A stretch of DNA of 64,000 nt, from assembly GCF_018320785.1 (NCBI RefSeq), contig NC_054867.1, positions 20,890,855-20,954,854 on the forward strand. The letters are read 5' to 3'. The translations under genes and the position numbers were made by a program. The DNA comes from Cheilinus undulatus (taxonomy: Eukaryota > Chordata > Actinopteri > Labriformes > Labridae). Shown here piece by piece: positions 58,850 to 64,000 of the stretch (position 1 is its first letter; each line of letters starts with the position of its first letter). The notes beneath the pieces are model-generated. The model saw only the letters and a program-made list of their open reading frames with translations, was not told the origin of the DNA and searched no databases.

Positions 58850-61372
58850 TCACCGTTTTACACCTATGTGTCTTCCTGTGCTGCCCTGGCTCTTGGCAGT
58901 GCTCCCTAAGCTGCACTGTGTTGACTGCTTCTTCTTAGGGACTGGCACCTTTGCTTTGCCTCTGAAGGCTTTTGTTGGATCCAGCTTGTTGAGATAGGAA
59001 TCACTGGTAGGATCGGCCAGGCTGAGCTCACTGCTGAAAGTCAGGGGCTGGTACAAAGATGCCCACTGCTGTTGGAGGGAACAGGAGATAGATTGTTATA
59101 CTTCTGCCAGCTAAGTTGAATTAATACAACCATGGCACTGAGAGTTATCAAAATAGTGGAAATAAAGAAGTTATTTTAGTTATCCTTTACATTAGGAGCA
59201 CATCAGAGAAATTGGAGGGGGAGGCTTTATGAACATTTATGTATGTTGTCATTAAGTGTCACTCAGTCGATTATGTTATCCCAAATCAAGAGTTGAAGTT
59301 TTCAGGGTACCGTGCACTCTGTCTGGTTACCCTGCAGCTTTTTTTCCCTTACTGGAGAGCCACATAAGGAAAACCTGGATCTTTCCCCACTCTTCCCTTT
59401 TGTTTACAGGCTTTAGACTAGGTTAAGACAGCTGGCTGCAGCCTAACCTTACTGCACGAAGAAGCATAAATGGATCGAACAATGTCAGCTTTGCATTAAA
59501 GGTGACATAATTGTCCAAATGACACTTAATGACAACCTTCTTTCATGGCAACGTACATAAAGCCTTTTTTTATGTGAATGACAGGTGTCATGTCATGATT
59601 ATGACAGCGTTATGTCACTCTTATGCATACCCTTTCAAATAAAGTGTTACCAAAATTGCAAAATCCTACTTTACTTTTACCTTTACAAATGTTCATGCCA
59701 TCCAAGGAACTAATTTTTAAAAGTTAAAAAAAATACTATTGTGGACAAAAATAATTACTAAATCTCTAGTTTAAATATTTAGGTGTAACACAATTATGCT
59801 TTGTGTGTAAGCGTCTTAAAACTTCATTGGAAACAGAAAACAACATACAACTAAATGCATATCAGATAACTGAAGGGATTGTTTTCGCAAATGTAAAATA
59901 AAAATACTTATTTTACAATTTTAAACACATTTTAACTTGTTGTATTTCATGGCTTAAAAAGGCAAGTCAGAATAAAAGTGTCAGTGGCAGATTCCAGCTT
60001 AAAGCCTTGACAGAAATGAAAACTTTGCAGATACCATTTAAATCACAACAAGTTGTCCTTTAAAATTTTGAACAACCCTTTTCTACCTTGGCTTGAGGGC
60101 TGGGGCCATAAGGGGTGAAGGCATACTGCCACTCAGGCAGACCCAGGTGGGTGATCATCAGACGGTAGTAGGAGGTGAAGGTTGCTGTCAGAAAATGCCA
60201 GCACAGTGAGCGATCGAGGAACCAGATTTCACTCTGCTGAGCCACAACACCTGCGGGTTATAAAAGACAGAAATTCTTTTATGATGATAAATTATGGCTA
60301 TACTTTTTTTTTGTATCTTTACAACTTCTTTTCTAATCAAGTGTTGTTTAGTAAAATATTCAAAATGCAATATTAATAAAAACAAGACCTGCGGTGCAGT
60401 TTTTGTAGACTAGGCACACTTTGCCGTTCCCACCACAGGGATCCAGCTCATAGATGCGGCTCCGGGAATCAAAATGGGGTGCAGCAGGAACATGCCTCTT
60501 CCCTGGCAAACAGCATTAACAAATCTTGAATAAATATTTACTTTCCAATCAGCATTTCATTCATTAGCCTGCTTTCAGCACAGCTGAGCTCACAAACAGA
60601 CTTAATCAAACTTGACACGCTGTAATTGTTGATTTAAGCCCACATGAGGATCTGACAGGTGATGGTTACCATTTTCTGTGTTGTTCTCCTCCCAGTCCAG
60701 GTCAGCCAGTGATGGGGCATTAGGTAGAGAGAATAATGATACTGGCTGCAGCAGTGGGCAAAGCCTTGCCACACTATTGATCATCATGCATCCTAAAGAA
60801 ACACACTCATCTGAAAGGAAACAACCCCACACAACATTATCTTCATCAAAGGGTTAAAATGGGTCTTTGCATAAATATTACTATTGTTGTTATTCAAGGC
60901 TATATTAGAATGGTATTTTTTACAAATAGGACATGAAGATGGATCACTTACTATCTAGTTTAACACCCCATGTTAGTGTGAATCCATCAGTTGTCAGATA
61001 AAAATCTCGCAGGTCCTCTGGTAAAATACAGGTGTTTTTCTGAGGGAGAAGTAAAGCATGATCAAATGACAATAATGTATATAACCACACCTTAATTATA
61101 TCTTTTTCACCTGTTCCCACGAGAGCAGGCTCCTCTTCTCTGCTGGCTCTCTCTCTACAAAACGCACATCGACCACACCAGGCATGTTTTCTGACAGACC
61201 AGAGACAAATTCACGACTTTTTTTTATATCCTTGTAACACAGCTAGCTAACCTGAACGTTTGTTGCTAGTTTCAGAGCAAAAGCAGCGATACACACCTAA
61301 TATTCGAGTAATACCAAGCGTTAGTCTTTCAGCAACACCTTTGAATGATAAGCCCTCTTTTGCCTCCTCCAT
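58850..61372 (-). CDS. tpgs2: Tubulin polyglutamylase complex subunit 2
   Basis: Subunit of the complex that adds glutamate chains to tubulin in axons and cilia. Coding exons 61372-61297, 61190-61111, 61039-60952, 60810-60670, 60502-60389, 60250-60087 and 59068-58850 join in frame to 293 aa (human TPGS2 about 300). Family matches, from memory: ERLTLGITRIL (N-terminus), PEDLRDFYLTTDGFTLTW, FSLPNAPSLADLD, EIWFLDRSLCWHFLTATFTS, YYRLMITHLGLPEWQYAF and YLNKLDPTKAFRGKAK. The C-terminus is basic and low in complexity (VPKKKQS..., TGRHIGVKR). The fold resembles SMI1/KNR4 proteins. The start is the first in-frame ATG, 261 bp from the divergent kiaa1328 ATG. Confidence 0.95.
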
Positions 61373-61633
61373 TTTGAAGAAAATGTATTAATAAATCATA
61401 CAAAATCCTTGAAGCATCCTTTAGCACAGTATCATTCACCTCTCAGCCTGGACCTGGCAACACATACAGGAAGCGACAAGTGCAGCTTTGACGCATGGTT
61501 GACTCACATTTCAGCCAATAGAGAGCTGCCTTTCATGAACCGAACCAACCGGATGATAATATGCAAGCAGAAGGCGGGACTACAATTCCTTAGCAACGCT
61601 TGGCTCCCTGGGAGTGGTGGCGGTTGTTTCAAC
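61373..61633. promoter_or_regulatory. Divergent promoter of tpgs2 and kiaa1328
   Basis: Only 261 bases separate the two start codons. The gap is locally richer in C/G than its surroundings, lacks a TATA box and contains a CCAAT box (61515-61519). Both 5' UTRs must lie within it, so a shared bidirectional promoter is the simplest reading. Confidence 0.65.
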
Positions 61634-63760
<2,127 letters not shown>

Positions 63761-64000
63761 TGAATAAAGAACTGTTTTAACACAGTATTGACCATACAAT
63801 ATTTGTTTCACTCTCACAGGAACACCAGAGGTCCTTAAATAATGCCAGAGTTTAATGGATTACTATTATTATCAAACAGTTTACAAGATACATGTTCTTA
63901 CGATCTATGCCAAATTTCCCTTTATACAATGCTCCTTGCACCCTTTATGTAACTGACTGACAATGCTAGTGAGGTGCAGTCTTATTGTTTTATACGAACA

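Overview
The window is nuclear DNA from a bony fish, most likely a percomorph teleost. It is AT-rich and has GT-AG introns throughout. Intergenic DNA and introns are full of Tc1/mariner, hAT-like, Harbinger-like and L2/Rex-like LINE remnants of teleost type. One gene encodes a fish-type motilin precursor. All exon models below were read by eye from splice sites, frame continuity and remembered protein families; no database was consulted.

Layout. A decayed Tc1 element lies at 0.3-1.3 kb. nop56 (12 exons, minus) fills 1.9-9.6 kb. Its introns hold a series of snoRNA-like structures: six box C/D candidates and two box H/ACA candidates. Two of the C/D RNAs carry the same 18S rRNA guide. Intron 3 also holds two Harbinger-like elements sharing TTA target duplications. 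A gene-poor stretch follows (9.7-13.8 kb). The motilin gene mln (plus) runs from about 13.8 to 19.0 kb. A short-chain dehydrogenase gene of the retinol dehydrogenase/DHRS13 type (minus, 6 coding exons, 321 aa) spans 19.5-39.0 kb. It is inflated by transposons, including a nest in which a Tc1 copy was invaded by a TTA-flanked element encoding a CXC-type cysteine-rich protein, which was then invaded by a second Tc1. From 39 to 52 kb I see no host gene, only hAT-, LINE-, Tc1- and IS630-like debris. aqp7 (plus, 6 exons, 308 aa) lies at 52.5-56.9 kb. tpgs2 (minus, 7 exons, 293 aa) and kiaa1328/hinderin (plus, running off the window) sit head-to-head around a 261-bp gap at 61.4-61.6 kb.

Functional links. 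nop56 is the clearest system: a gene for a core box C/D snoRNP protein whose introns appear to encode box C/D RNAs that its own product would package, with two GC-AG introns that may affect splicing. tpgs2 and kiaa1328 share a divergent promoter region, and I recall the same neighbour pair on human chromosome 18. The other genes are functionally unrelated neighbours: a gut peptide hormone, an SDR oxidoreductase and a glycerol channel.
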